Source of the DNA: Gammaproteobacteria bacterium
Lineage (GTDB): Bacteria; Pseudomonadota; Gammaproteobacteria; Chromatiales; Chromatiaceae
Assembly: GCA_024644505.1 (NCBI GenBank)
Contig: JAHEHQ010000134.1
Coordinates: 1-7,022, forward strand
Reading direction: 5' to 3'
Length of the DNA: 7,022 nt
In this document: positions 1 to 5,486 of the stretch, piece after piece
Numbering within the stretch: position 1 is the first letter of the stretch
Layout: each line of letters starts with the position of its first letter
Translations under genes and position numbers: made by a program
Notes under the pieces: model-generated
The model's input: only the letters and a program-made list of their open reading frames with translations
What the model was told of the DNA's origin: nothing
The model's database searches: none

Positions 1-67
1 CGCTCAACAGCTGGATGTTTGCGGGGGCATCATCAACCACCGGTATGGTTTTGCGTGTTTCATTCAT
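1..67 (-). CDS. Response regulator, N-terminal start of receiver domain (partial, runs off window)
   Basis: The minus strand from position 67 reads MNETRKTIPVVDD followed by APANIQLLS, the first beta strand and acidic pair of a CheY-like receiver (REC) domain. D12 and D13 would be the Mg-binding acidic residues; the phospho-acceptor Asp lies outside the window. The VVDD-x-PANIQLL wording is typical of response regulators carrying output domains such as GGDEF or HD-GYP (family knowledge), but no output domain is visible here, so the output is unknown. The ATG at 67-65 shares one base with the TGA stop (69-67) of the upstream receiver remnant, a TGATG junction that suggests translational coupling to a former kinase partner. 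A weak Shine-Dalgarno (AGAGA, plus positions 75-79) sits 7 nt upstream. Pro9, where Leu is usual in this strand, is slightly odd. Only 22 residues can be seen. Confidence 0.7.
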   Translation of the reverse strand, partial: MNETRKTIPVVDDAPANIQLLS

Positions 68-321
68 CAGGATATCTCTAAGGAATCTGCCAGCAACCCG
101 CTTTCACGATCGATCCTGCGGCCTTCCGTTGCCACTGTGTGGCCGCAGGCGTACATGCTGGAGTCCAGCATGGTCGAAGGGCTGACCGGTTTGTTGAGGC
201 ATCCCGCCAGATTCAGGTCGGTCGCTGCCTGAACGATTTCGTCGCGGCCGTATGCGGTGACCATGATGACTGCGGGCTGAGCCTGTCCAATAGCGATCAG
301 AACAGAATCAGCGGGTCCTTC
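67..321 (-). pseudogene. Remnant of a hybrid sensor kinase: C-terminal half of a receiver domain
   Basis: The minus strand encodes the second half of a REC domain: QPAVIMVTAYGRDEIVQAA, with the conserved Thr of strand 4, then LNKPVSPSTML, with the Lys-Pro of strand 5, then a linker containing HTVATEGRRIDRESGLLA. This wording matches the first receiver of multidomain hybrid histidine kinases, where the linker normally leads into a second receiver. Here it ends at a TGA (69-67). An in-frame TAG at plus 322-324 blocks extension upstream. Beyond it a short in-frame piece, GMPVQRDAF (start of MPV at 348), may be the decayed conserved MPxMDG segment, but that is weak. Histidine kinase, ATPase and phospho-acceptor regions are all absent. 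A short translated ORF from the ATG at 264 is possible, but a receiver lacking its Asp could not accept phosphate. I read it as a decayed gene whose downstream partner (the response regulator) is still present. Confidence 0.7.
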
Positions 322-360
322 CTAAAAAGCGTCCCTCTGGACGGGCATCCCGCTGAAAGG

Positions 361-540
361 TACAAATTATATCTAATAATCAGTATGTTATTGGTATACG
401 GAGCCATAACTTCAGGATGATCTCTCATTCAGTTAGATGGCTTTCATGAAATATTTTTAATAAATATCTTGCAACCTATTATTTTTCGATGGATTTTTTG
501 GATTCTTTTGCTATTAATAAAAAACTATTAAACCCGTTAT
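361..540. other. AT-rich non-coding island
   Basis: By hand count 48 of 180 bases are G or C (about 27%), against roughly 60% in the large gene further right. I see no convincing gene between the kinase remnant and position 613. The stretch contains a weak AT hairpin (ATATTT at 451-456 with AAATAT at 462-467, 5-nt loop) and two copies of CTATTAA 14 bp apart (511-517 and 525-531). It probably holds promoters for the plus-strand gene at 613 and formerly for the minus-strand kinase. However, no pair of -35/-10 boxes with proper spacing was found, so no promoter is called. Confidence 0.6.
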
Positions 541-598
541 CGATAAAAGGCGGGCAACAACTTACATCCAGTGGAAACAGAAGTGGCTTTGATTTCCC

Positions 599-603
599 AG
601 AGG
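599..603 (+). promoter_or_regulatory. Ribosome binding site that decides the start at 613
   Basis: AGAGG lies 9 nt before the ATG at 613. The upstream in-frame GTG at 571 has no Shine-Dalgarno, and the residues it would add are not expected at the start of this family. The ATG at 613 is therefore preferred. Confidence 0.6.
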
Positions 604-612
604 CATTCAGTC

Positions 613-1005
613 ATGCATGTCACCGTCACCGCAGATCATCTGAAGGAGCAGGTGATTCGACCGACCCTGATGAACCTGGGGTCATGGAACCCCGCAACAG
701 AGCAGTTTCTGCTGGCCACCGCTATCAATGCTCCCAGCCTTGGGCTCTTTTCCCCCAGTAACGACGGTCTGGGTATCTATCGGATCACTTCTGCCCAGCA
801 CCGGGATATCTGGGATCAATATCTGGCGTACAATCCCGAACTGGCGTCGCGGGTCAGGGGACTGGCCAGCCAGCGTTCCTTCTTGTTCAATCCCGACGGT
901 GAACTGCAGACCAACCTGAGCTACTGCACCGCCATAGCCTGGTTGCTCCACCAACAGTCGATCCTTTCCGAGGAAAGCCCGTTCATACAACAGGCCGCCG
1001 TCTGA
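613..1005 (+). CDS. Lysozyme-like / phage-associated conserved hypothetical protein lacking the catalytic Glu
   Basis: A 130-residue soluble protein with no signal peptide or membrane segment. Recognisable stretches are LKEQVIRPTL (10-19), WNPATEQFLLATA (25-37), GLGIYRI (52-58), HRDIWDQYLAYNPELASRVR (63-82) and TNLSYCTAIAW (100-110). From memory these match a family of small proteins in gammaproteobacteria and their phages, with TAAQESxxG followed by a GLGIYQ motif, a lysozyme-like layout in which the Glu of QES would be catalytic. In this copy that segment reads TAINAPSLG, so the Glu aligns with Ala40 (codon 730-732). If the family assignment is right, the protein is probably not an active muramidase; it may be a structural or binding derivative, or a decaying prophage relic. 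The reading frame is intact, and the gene converges on the minus-strand remnant 39 bp downstream. Neither neighbour is a phage gene. Function unknown; family link by motif memory only. Confidence 0.6.
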   Translation: MHVTVTADHLKEQVIRPTLMNLGSWNPATEQFLLATAINAPSLGLFSPSNDGLGIYRITSAQHRDIWDQYLAYNPELASRVRGLASQRSFLFNPDGELQTNLSYCTAIAWLLHQQSILSEESPFIQQAAV

Positions 1006-1044
1006 CAGGGATAACCCGGGTCAATAACCGTCCCCCCCGCTTGA

Positions 1045-1350
1045 TCAGCCTGCCGGTATGGTGACCAGGGGCAGGTCTTCCCTGCTGCCGCTCTCGGTGA
1101 GCGAGATCAGGATCATCAGAAACGTGAAGGTCCGCTTCGATTTGAAATCCCGGTCGTCTATCCAGTACCAGTAATCCCTGTACCTTGCGGCGGCGAAAGC
1201 ATTTTCCGGTTTCTCTTTGCTGGGGTGGATGGCGACGAGTCGGGCGGGGTCGGCCCACGTCTCCGGAGGAAACCGGTAATAGTCCGGATCGCCTGTCCGC
1301 TTATTGGTACATGCAGAATATCTTGCCCGCCCGATGGCGAATCGGTCATT
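1045..1350 (-). pseudogene. C-terminal fragment of a conserved hypothetical protein, no start codon
   Basis: On the minus strand, codons from 1350 down to the TGA at 1047-1045 give 101 residues with strongly protein-like content: TGDPDYYRFPPETWADP, then AAARYRDYWYWIDDRDFKSK, RTFTFLMILISLTESG and a tail LPLVTIPAG. The WIDDRDxxSKRTFxFLM segment ending in a TIPA-type tail is, from memory, the C-terminus of a proteobacterial family of unknown function. There is no ATG at the expected end, and an in-frame TAG (plus 1351-1353) closes the frame upstream. Beyond the TAG the same frame reads GDFWADLFNDL (about 1408-1376), which could be more of the old gene or chance. The N-terminal part of the protein is therefore missing. 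The fragment lies tail to tail with the gene at 613-1005. It could only be functional if started at an internal GTG/TTG-type codon, and I saw no good candidate. Confidence 0.6.
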
Positions 1351-1424
1351 CTAGGGGAGTTGTCGTAGACACACCAGATCGTTGAACAGATCGGCCCAGA
1401 AATCCCCCCGGAGACAGAGAAGCC

Positions 1425-4127
1425 ATGTCCACAAGAAACCTCGACAAACTTTTCAGACCTGAATCCGTCGCCGTCATCGGTGCGTCCAACAGCCCCAACG
1501 CGGTGGGAACCGTCGTCATGCGCAACCTGCTCGGGGGCGGATTTCAGGGGCCTGTCATGCCGGTCAATCCGGGTTACCGGGCGGTCGCGGGTGTACTCTC
1601 CTACCCCGATGTGGCGAGTCTCCCGGTCACGCCGGAACTGGCAATCATCTGCACGCCGCCGGAGACCATCCCTTCCCTGATCGATGATCTGGGCGAGAAG
1701 GGCACGCATGCCGCCATCTGCCTGACAGCGGGTCTGGGAAGGGTGGTCGACCAGCCTACGGGCCGCAATGTGGTCGATCTGTTCGAGGAGAAGGCGAGGG
1801 CCCTAGATATCCGTATCCTCGGGCCCAATTGCGTGGGCGCCCTGGTGCCCGGGATCCGCCTCAACGCCAGTTTTGCCCATGCTCCCGCCAGCCCGGGCAA
1901 GATCGCTTTCGTATCCCAGTCCGGCGCCCTGTGCACGGTAGTACTGGACTGGGCCCGGTCCCATCACGCGGGTTTTTCGCACTTTATCTCGCTCGGTGAC
2001 AGTCTGGATGTGGATTTCGGGGACGTCATCGACTATCTGGGTACAGACCCGAACACCCGGGCGATATTGCTTTACATGGAATCGGTCCGAGACGGCCGGA
2101 AGTTCGTGTCCGCGACCCGGGCGGCGGCACGCAACAAACCCATTCTCGTGATCAAGTCCGGGCGAGGGGAGGAGGGCGCCCGCGCAGCCGCTTCCCATAC
2201 CGGCGCCCTTGCGGGGCACGACGAGGTCTACGAAACGGTCATCAGGCGCGCCGGCATGCTGCGCGTGTATAACATCGGCGAACTCTTCTCGGCCGTTGAA
2301 ACACTTACCAGGGCCAAGTCCCTCAAGGGTGAGTCGCTCGCGATCATGACCAACGGCGGCGGTATCGGCGTCATGGCGGTGGATGACCTGATCCAAAGCG
2401 GCGGCAGCTTGGCCGAACTGTCGGAAGAGACCCTTGCCGCCCTGGATGGGGTGCTGCCGGCGAACTGGTCCCGGGCCAACCCGGTCGACATCATCGGAGA
2501 TGCGCCCGGGGCACGGTATGCCTCTGCGGCGGATATTCTCTCCAGGGCGCCGGAAGTGGGGGCGCTGCTGGTCATGCATGCCCCGGTGGCAACAGCATCC
2601 GCCACGGAAGCGGCCCAAGCCGTGATAGAGGCGGCCAAGAAGGCGAACTGCAATCTGCTGACCAGTTGGGTGGGCGGTGAGGCGGTTGGTCCCGCCCGAA
2701 AGATGCTGATCCGCGCCGGTGTCCCGACATACGAGACACCCAGCCATGCCGTGGGCGCCTTCATGCACATGGTCAATCACCGGCGCAACAAACGCATGCT
2801 GATGGAAACGCCGCCTTCGGAACCGGAAGAGTTCACCCCAGATACGGCTGCCGCAAGATCTGTCATCGAAAAGGTTCTCCACCGCAGCAGCGGAATGATG
2901 ACCGAACCCGAGGCCAAGGCGGTGCTGGCGGCCTACGGCATTCCCACCGTTGCGACCCACATTGCCGGTGATCCGAAGCAGGCCGCCGCACATGCCGAGG
3001 AGATCGGTTTTCCCGTCGTCATAAAGATCCTCTCCGAGGATGTCTCCCATAAATCGGATGTGGGCGGCGTCGCACTCAACCTCGAATCTTCCGAAGCCGT
3101 GGAACAGGCTGCCCGGGAGATGCTGGCCCTGGTGGCGGAAAGGAAGCCCGGAGCCCGGGTTCAGGGGTTCAGCATCCAGGAGATGGCCAAGCGTCCGGGG
3201 GCCCATGAACTCATCGTAGGCGTTTTTTGTGATGCGGTTTTCGGGCCTGTCATCCTGTTCGGGCAGGGGGGTATGGAGGTCGAGGTGGTCAAGGACAGCG
3301 CCATGGCCCTGCCGCCGCTGAACATGAATCTGGCCCAGGACCTGATCGGTCGCACCCGGGTCTCCCGACTGCTCGCCGGATACAGGAACCGGCAGGCCGT
3401 GGACATGGATCAGCTCTGCCTCTCCCTGATGCGGGTGTCGCAGATGGTCATAGACATTCACGAGATACTGGAACTGGACATTAATCCGCTTTGGTCCGAC
3501 GAAAGAGGGGTGTTGGCCCTGGATGCGCGCATGCGGGTTGAGCCTAATGCGGAGGGTGCCAAAAGGCTGGCCATCCGACCCTATCCCAAGGAGTTGGAGG
3601 AAGCCTTCGAGATGCGCAGCGGCCGCCGGGTGTTGCTGCGGCCGATCAGGCCCGAAGACGAGCCCAGGCATCACGAATTCATCGCCAGGCTGACACCCCA
3701 GGATATCCGTTTCCGCTTTTTCGGCGCCCTGAAAAGACTGCCCCACTCGGAGATGGCCAAGCTGACGCAGATCGATTACGACCGGGAGATGGCCTTCCTC
3801 GCAACGGGCAGGGATGAGCAGGGCAGGCAGGAAACCCTGGGGGTGGTGCGGGCGGTGACCGATGCCAACAACCACACGGCGGAGTATGCGGTCGTGGTGC
3901 GATCTGACCTCAAGGGCGAGCGCCTGGGCTGGAAGCTGCTGACAAAGATGATCGAGTACTGCCGGGCGCGCGGCACCCGGGTGTTCATGGGTGAAGTTCT
4001 GACACACAATCGCAACATGCTGGGTATGGCGAAGGCCATGGGTTTCACCATCAGCCCATCGGACGACGAAGGCATCAGGAAGGTTGTACTGGCGTTGAAT
4101 CAGCAGAATCCGGAGAAGAACGGGTGA
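1425..4127 (+). CDS. pat: Pat-type protein lysine acetyltransferase / bifunctional acyl-CoA ligase-GNAT fusion
   Basis: A 900-residue cytosolic protein, close in length to E. coli YfiQ/PatZ (886). Domain order: CoA-binding Rossmann domain (about 9-135; SVAVIGAS at 15-22), succinyl-CoA ligase-like domain (about 150-300; FVSQSGALC, then SHTGALAG at 257-264), ATP-grasp (about 490-705; VVIKILSEDVSHKSDVGGV with His542; ELDINPL), and GNAT (about 733-890; LLRPIRPEDEP, then AEYAVVVRSDLKG). Enteric Pat uses acetyl-CoA to acetylate and inactivate acetyl-CoA synthetase and other enzymes, opposed by the CobB deacetylase; acs and cobB are not in this window. Glu820 aligns with the catalytic Glu of the GNAT domain of enteric Pat. 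His258 aligns with the phospho-His of ADP-forming acyl-CoA synthetases, which enteric Pat has lost, so ligase activity may remain. Arg833 replaces a usual Gly in the acetyl-CoA loop (KGERLG). Start: ATG with GGAG at 1410-1413 and GAGA at 1417-1420; the conserved N-terminus fits. Family assignment is firm; substrate is inferred. Confidence 0.93.
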   Translation: MSTRNLDKLFRPESVAVIGASNSPNAVGTVVMRNLLGGGFQGPVMPVNPGYRAVAGVLSYPDVASLPVTPELAIICTPPETIPSLIDDLGEKGTHAAICLTAGLGRVVDQPTGRNVVDLFEEKARALDIRILGPNCVGALVPGIRLNASFAHAPASPGKIAFVSQSGALCTVVLDWARSHHAGFSHFISLGDSLDVDFGDVIDYLGTDPNTRAILLYMESVRDGRKFVSATRAAARNKPILVIKSGRGEEGARAAASHTGALAGHDEVYETVIRRAGMLRVYNIGELFSAVETLTRAKSLKGESLAIMTNGGGIGVMAVDDLIQSGGSLAELSEETLAALDGVLPANWSRANPVDIIGDAPGARYASAADILSRAPEVGALLVMHAPVATASATEAAQAVIEAAKKANCNLLTSWVGGEAVGPARKMLIRAGVPTYETPSHAVGAFMHMVNHRRNKRMLMETPPSEPEEFTPDTAAARSVIEKVLHRSSGMMTEPEAKAVLAAYGIPTVATHIAGDPKQAAAHAEEIGFPVVIKILSEDVSHKSDVGGVALNLESSEAVEQAAREMLALVAERKPGARVQGFSIQEMAKRPGAHELIVGVFCDAVFGPVILFGQGGMEVEVVKDSAMALPPLNMNLAQDLIGRTRVSRLLAGYRNRQAVDMDQLCLSLMRVSQMVIDIHEILELDINPLWSDERGVLALDARMRVEPNAEGAKRLAIRPYPKELEEAFEMRSGRRVLLRPIRPEDEPRHHEFIARLTPQDIRFRFFGALKRLPHSEMAKLTQIDYDREMAFLATGRDEQGRQETLGVVRAVTDANNHTAEYAVVVRSDLKGERLGWKLLTKMIEYCRARGTRVFMGEVLTHNRNMLGMAKAMGFTISPSDDEGIRKVVLALNQQNPEKNG

Positions 4128-4143
4128 ATGCGGGGAGGCCGGC

Positions 4144-4213
4144 CTGCCTCAAATCCCCTATAATCAAATGCTGAATGCAACCTGCCATAAGGCCGAATAT
4201 CCGGTTGAGGCAG
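4144..4213. repeat. 9-bp inverted repeat between pat and the zinc-ribbon gene
   Basis: CTGCCTCAA at 4144-4152 is the exact reverse complement of TTGAGGCAG at 4205-4213, with 52 bp between. In a read-through transcript from pat the arms could pair and close a long loop that ends 9 nt before the ribosome binding site of the next gene. There is no U-tract, so it is not an intrinsic terminator. A protein-binding operator or chance are the alternatives. Just upstream, AGGCCGGCCT (4136-4145) is a 10-bp palindrome without a loop. Confidence 0.35.
4159..4164 (+). promoter_or_regulatory. Possible -10 box (TATAAT) for the zinc-ribbon gene
   Basis: A perfect TATAAT occurs in the 107-bp gap after pat, 70 bp before the chosen GTG start. 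No recognisable -35 box lies 16-18 bp upstream (the sequence there is GC-rich, around AGGCCG), and there is no extended -10 TG. It would give a leader of roughly 65 nt. The call rests on one hexamer only; transcription from the pat promoter is the alternative. Confidence 0.3.
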
Positions 4214-4222
4214 TCAATGCTC

Positions 4223-4229
4223 AAGGGGG
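4223..4229 (+). promoter_or_regulatory. Ribosome binding site that decides a GTG start at 4235
   Basis: AAGGGGG lies 5 nt before the GTG at 4235, 14 nt before the ATG at 4244, and far downstream of the ATG at 4175. Spacing favours GTG. Residues encoded before 4235 are not family-like, while the zinc ribbon starts immediately after. Confidence 0.55.
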
Positions 4230-4234
4230 CTGCA

Positions 4235-5152
4235 GTGGAACAGATGCGTTGCCCCAAATGCGGTGAAGAACAACCGAAAGCATCCGATTGCCGCTATTGC
4301 GGAATCATCGTCAGTAGATTTATCGATCGGTCCAGGCACGACGGAAAATCGCCTGTTCGGTCCCGCAGTGTTCCTGAGTCAGGGGTGCCTTACCCGCTGA
4401 TAAAGCTTCTGTTGCAGCTCCTTCTGCTATTAAGCCTGGTGTTGATGGCCCTGAGCCTGTGGAAAAAGGATCAGATGCCGCCGGTGGGGTTCTACGATCT
4501 GAGCCAGTTGCAAAGTCCCCGGCAGACAAAGACCTACATGGACCCATTTCAGGTCGAAGCCAACGACATAACCTACAACATCTATCCTGAATACGATTAC
4601 ACACTGCATGGGGTTGTGGTCAGCTATCACGACAGTGATGCCTGGTGGGATGTCTATCATCACGGCAGCTGGCAGGATTTCCTCAATATCAAGGATCTCT
4701 GCGTGATTTGGGGCCGCAATGTCTCCTCAGGGGTGTATCGGGACATGCAGTTCAGCAATACCACCTGGACCTGTTTCGCCTCATGGCAGGATCGGCATAC
4801 GGGGAGTCGTTTTTCCATGGCTAACCTGTCCAACAACCACCTGCTCGCGTCGGATTTGGCGATAAACGAGGCGATCATGTCCGTGGAAGTGGGCGACCAT
4901 ATCGCATTGAAGGGTGTATTGGCGAGCTATTCCCACAGCGATGGCCAATTCGCCCGTGGAACCAGCGTAGTTCGCACAGATACCGGAAACGGTGCCTGCG
5001 AGACCATCTTCATAGAGGATTTTGAAATCCTCAGTAAGGCGAACGAGGGCTGGAGACTTATCTACTCCCTGTCAAAAGGAGGGATGATACTGGCACTGCT
5101 CGGTCTGATGCTGTTGTTGTTTCTGGCGCCCGTTACTAACAGGATCAGATAG
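4235..5152 (+). CDS. Zinc-ribbon membrane protein of unknown function (two predicted membrane segments)
   Basis: 305 residues from the GTG. The N-terminus is a short zinc ribbon, CPKCGEEQP then CRYCGIIVSRF, with Cys 6, 9, 19 and 22 as the likely zinc ligands. It is followed by a basic linker, a Leu-rich membrane segment (about 54-76), a 200-residue domain, and a second membrane segment (about 281-300) with a short basic tail. Positive charges before the first segment and after the second predict both ends in the cytoplasm and the domain in the periplasm. That domain has DFLNIKDLCVIWGRNV, SNTTWTCF, SNNHLL, VGDHIALKGVLASYSH and RGTSVVRTDTGNGACETI, the last resembling a conserved block seen in other proteobacterial hypothetical proteins. 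Its GDxIxLKG strand pattern could indicate a small beta-barrel, which is inference. Cys156, 180 and 255 could form a disulfide. The gene starts 107 bp after pat in the same direction; its stop directly abuts a pat-tail remnant. I do not recognise a function; no enzyme motif is visible. Confidence 0.8.
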   Translation: MEQMRCPKCGEEQPKASDCRYCGIIVSRFIDRSRHDGKSPVRSRSVPESGVPYPLIKLLLQLLLLLSLVLMALSLWKKDQMPPVGFYDLSQLQSPRQTKTYMDPFQVEANDITYNIYPEYDYTLHGVVVSYHDSDAWWDVYHHGSWQDFLNIKDLCVIWGRNVSSGVYRDMQFSNTTWTCFASWQDRHTGSRFSMANLSNNHLLASDLAINEAIMSVEVGDHIALKGVLASYSHSDGQFARGTSVVRTDTGNGACETIFIEDFEILSKANEGWRLIYSLSKGGMILALLGLMLLLFLAPVTNRIR

Positions 5153-5236
5153 TTGGGTTTATCACCGGATGATGAGGGTATCAGGAAGATCTCACTGGAG
5201 TTGAATCTGCGAAGTCCGCGGAAAAGCGGGAAGTGA
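5153..5236 (+). pseudogene. Remnant of a second pat gene: C-terminal 27 codons only
   Basis: Starting at the base after the zinc-ribbon gene's stop, one frame reads LGLSPDDEGIRKISLELN, then LRSPRKSGK and a TGA at 5234-5236. The intact Pat ends TISPSDDEGIRKVVLALN, then QQNPEKNG and stop. Over the 21 aligned codons from DDEGIRK onward I count 13 identical residues and 45 of 63 identical bases. The first four codon differences (GAC/GAT, GAC/GAT, GAA/GAG, GGC/GGT) are all synonymous third-base changes, the pattern expected if the copy diverged while coding. Sequence after its stop does not match that after pat. No start codon, GNAT core or ligase part is present. It probably marks a lost pat paralogue; tail transfer by recombination is the alternative. 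Confidence 0.75.
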
Positions 5237-5280
5237 GGGTGATCGGTCGATGCGATGGGGAGTTACCGATTGAGTCACCC
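5237..5280 (+). terminator. Imperfect hairpin directly after the pat remnant (vestigial terminator?)
   Basis: GGGTGA (5237-5242) and TCGGT (5243-5247) pair with ACCGA (5265-5269) and TCACCC (5275-5280). This gives an 11-bp stem with a 17-nt loop and a 5-nt bulge (TTGAG) on the 3' arm. It begins immediately after the remnant's TGA, where a terminator of the lost gene would be. No clean T-run follows (TGGTATCAAGTTTTAG), so intrinsic termination would be weak. Confidence 0.4.
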
Positions 5281-5315
5281 TGGTATCAAGTTTTAGACAT
5301 CTCTGCCGAATTAGA

Positions 5316-5368
5316 AACAGCGCGATATTAGGAATGCGCCGCCGCATCCGGACTGCATCGCGCCTGTT
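5316..5368. repeat. Nested hairpin element in the gap before the GGDEF gene
   Basis: AACAGCGCGAT (5316-5326) pairs with ATCGCGCCTGTT (5357-5368), an 11-bp stem with one bulged C. Inside the 30-nt loop a second stem forms from ATGCG (5334-5338) and CGCAT (5343-5347) with a 4-nt loop, extendable by two GG/CC pairs around a bulged A. No T-run follows. It could be a REP-like palindromic unit, a structured leader or small RNA, or a relic; a single copy in the window cannot decide. Confidence 0.4.
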
Positions 5369-5486
5369 CGATAAATGGCAACTATTCATCCATATTGGGT
5401 TGTACCCGAATGCCCCACACAAAAAATGACGCTTTAAATTTGGTTAGCTTCCTGAAGTTGGGTTTGTAGATGGATGAAGTTCTGTA
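5369..5486. other. Remaining upstream region of the GGDEF gene
   Basis: The 118 bp between the nested hairpin and the start codon hold no ORF that looks like a gene. The stretch is moderately AT-rich (for example ACGCTTTAAATTTGG around 5428-5442) and probably contains the promoter of the downstream gene. I could not find a -35/-10 pair with acceptable spacing. Confidence 0.4.

Noticed and set aside
310..354. Inverted repeat AGCGGG/CCCGCT enclosing CGTCC-CTCT-GGACG
   Set aside because: Stems are short, interrupted, and lie within the decayed kinase coding region; no T-run for a terminator.
503..531. Possible promoter with TATTAA at 526-531
   Set aside because: No -35 hexamer resembling TTGACA at 16-18 bp; in a 27% GC stretch such hexamers are expected by chance.
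489..761. 90-codon plus-strand frame overlapping the start of the lysozyme-like gene
   Set aside because: No ribosome binding site or recognisable motif, and it overlaps the better-supported gene at 613-1005 in another frame.
983..1258. 91-codon minus-strand frame over the remnant
   Set aside because: The neighbouring minus frame contains the protein-like YWIDDRDFKSKRTF sequence; this frame is only its Arg/Pro-rich shadow.
1158..1709. 183-codon minus-strand open frame across the pat start
   Set aside because: It overlaps the start of pat and reads a different frame from the real remnant at 1045-1350; its composition is Arg/Asp-rich with no motif.
1803..4007. 734-codon minus-strand open frame opposite pat
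   Set aside because: It is a shadow of the GC-rich pat coding sequence: low complexity, rich in His, Arg and Gly, no domain motif, while the plus strand encodes an unmistakable Pat over the same bases.
5192..5422. 76-codon minus-strand frame in the gap before the GGDEF gene
   Set aside because: Residue content is not protein-like, and it overlaps the pat-tail remnant and both hairpins.
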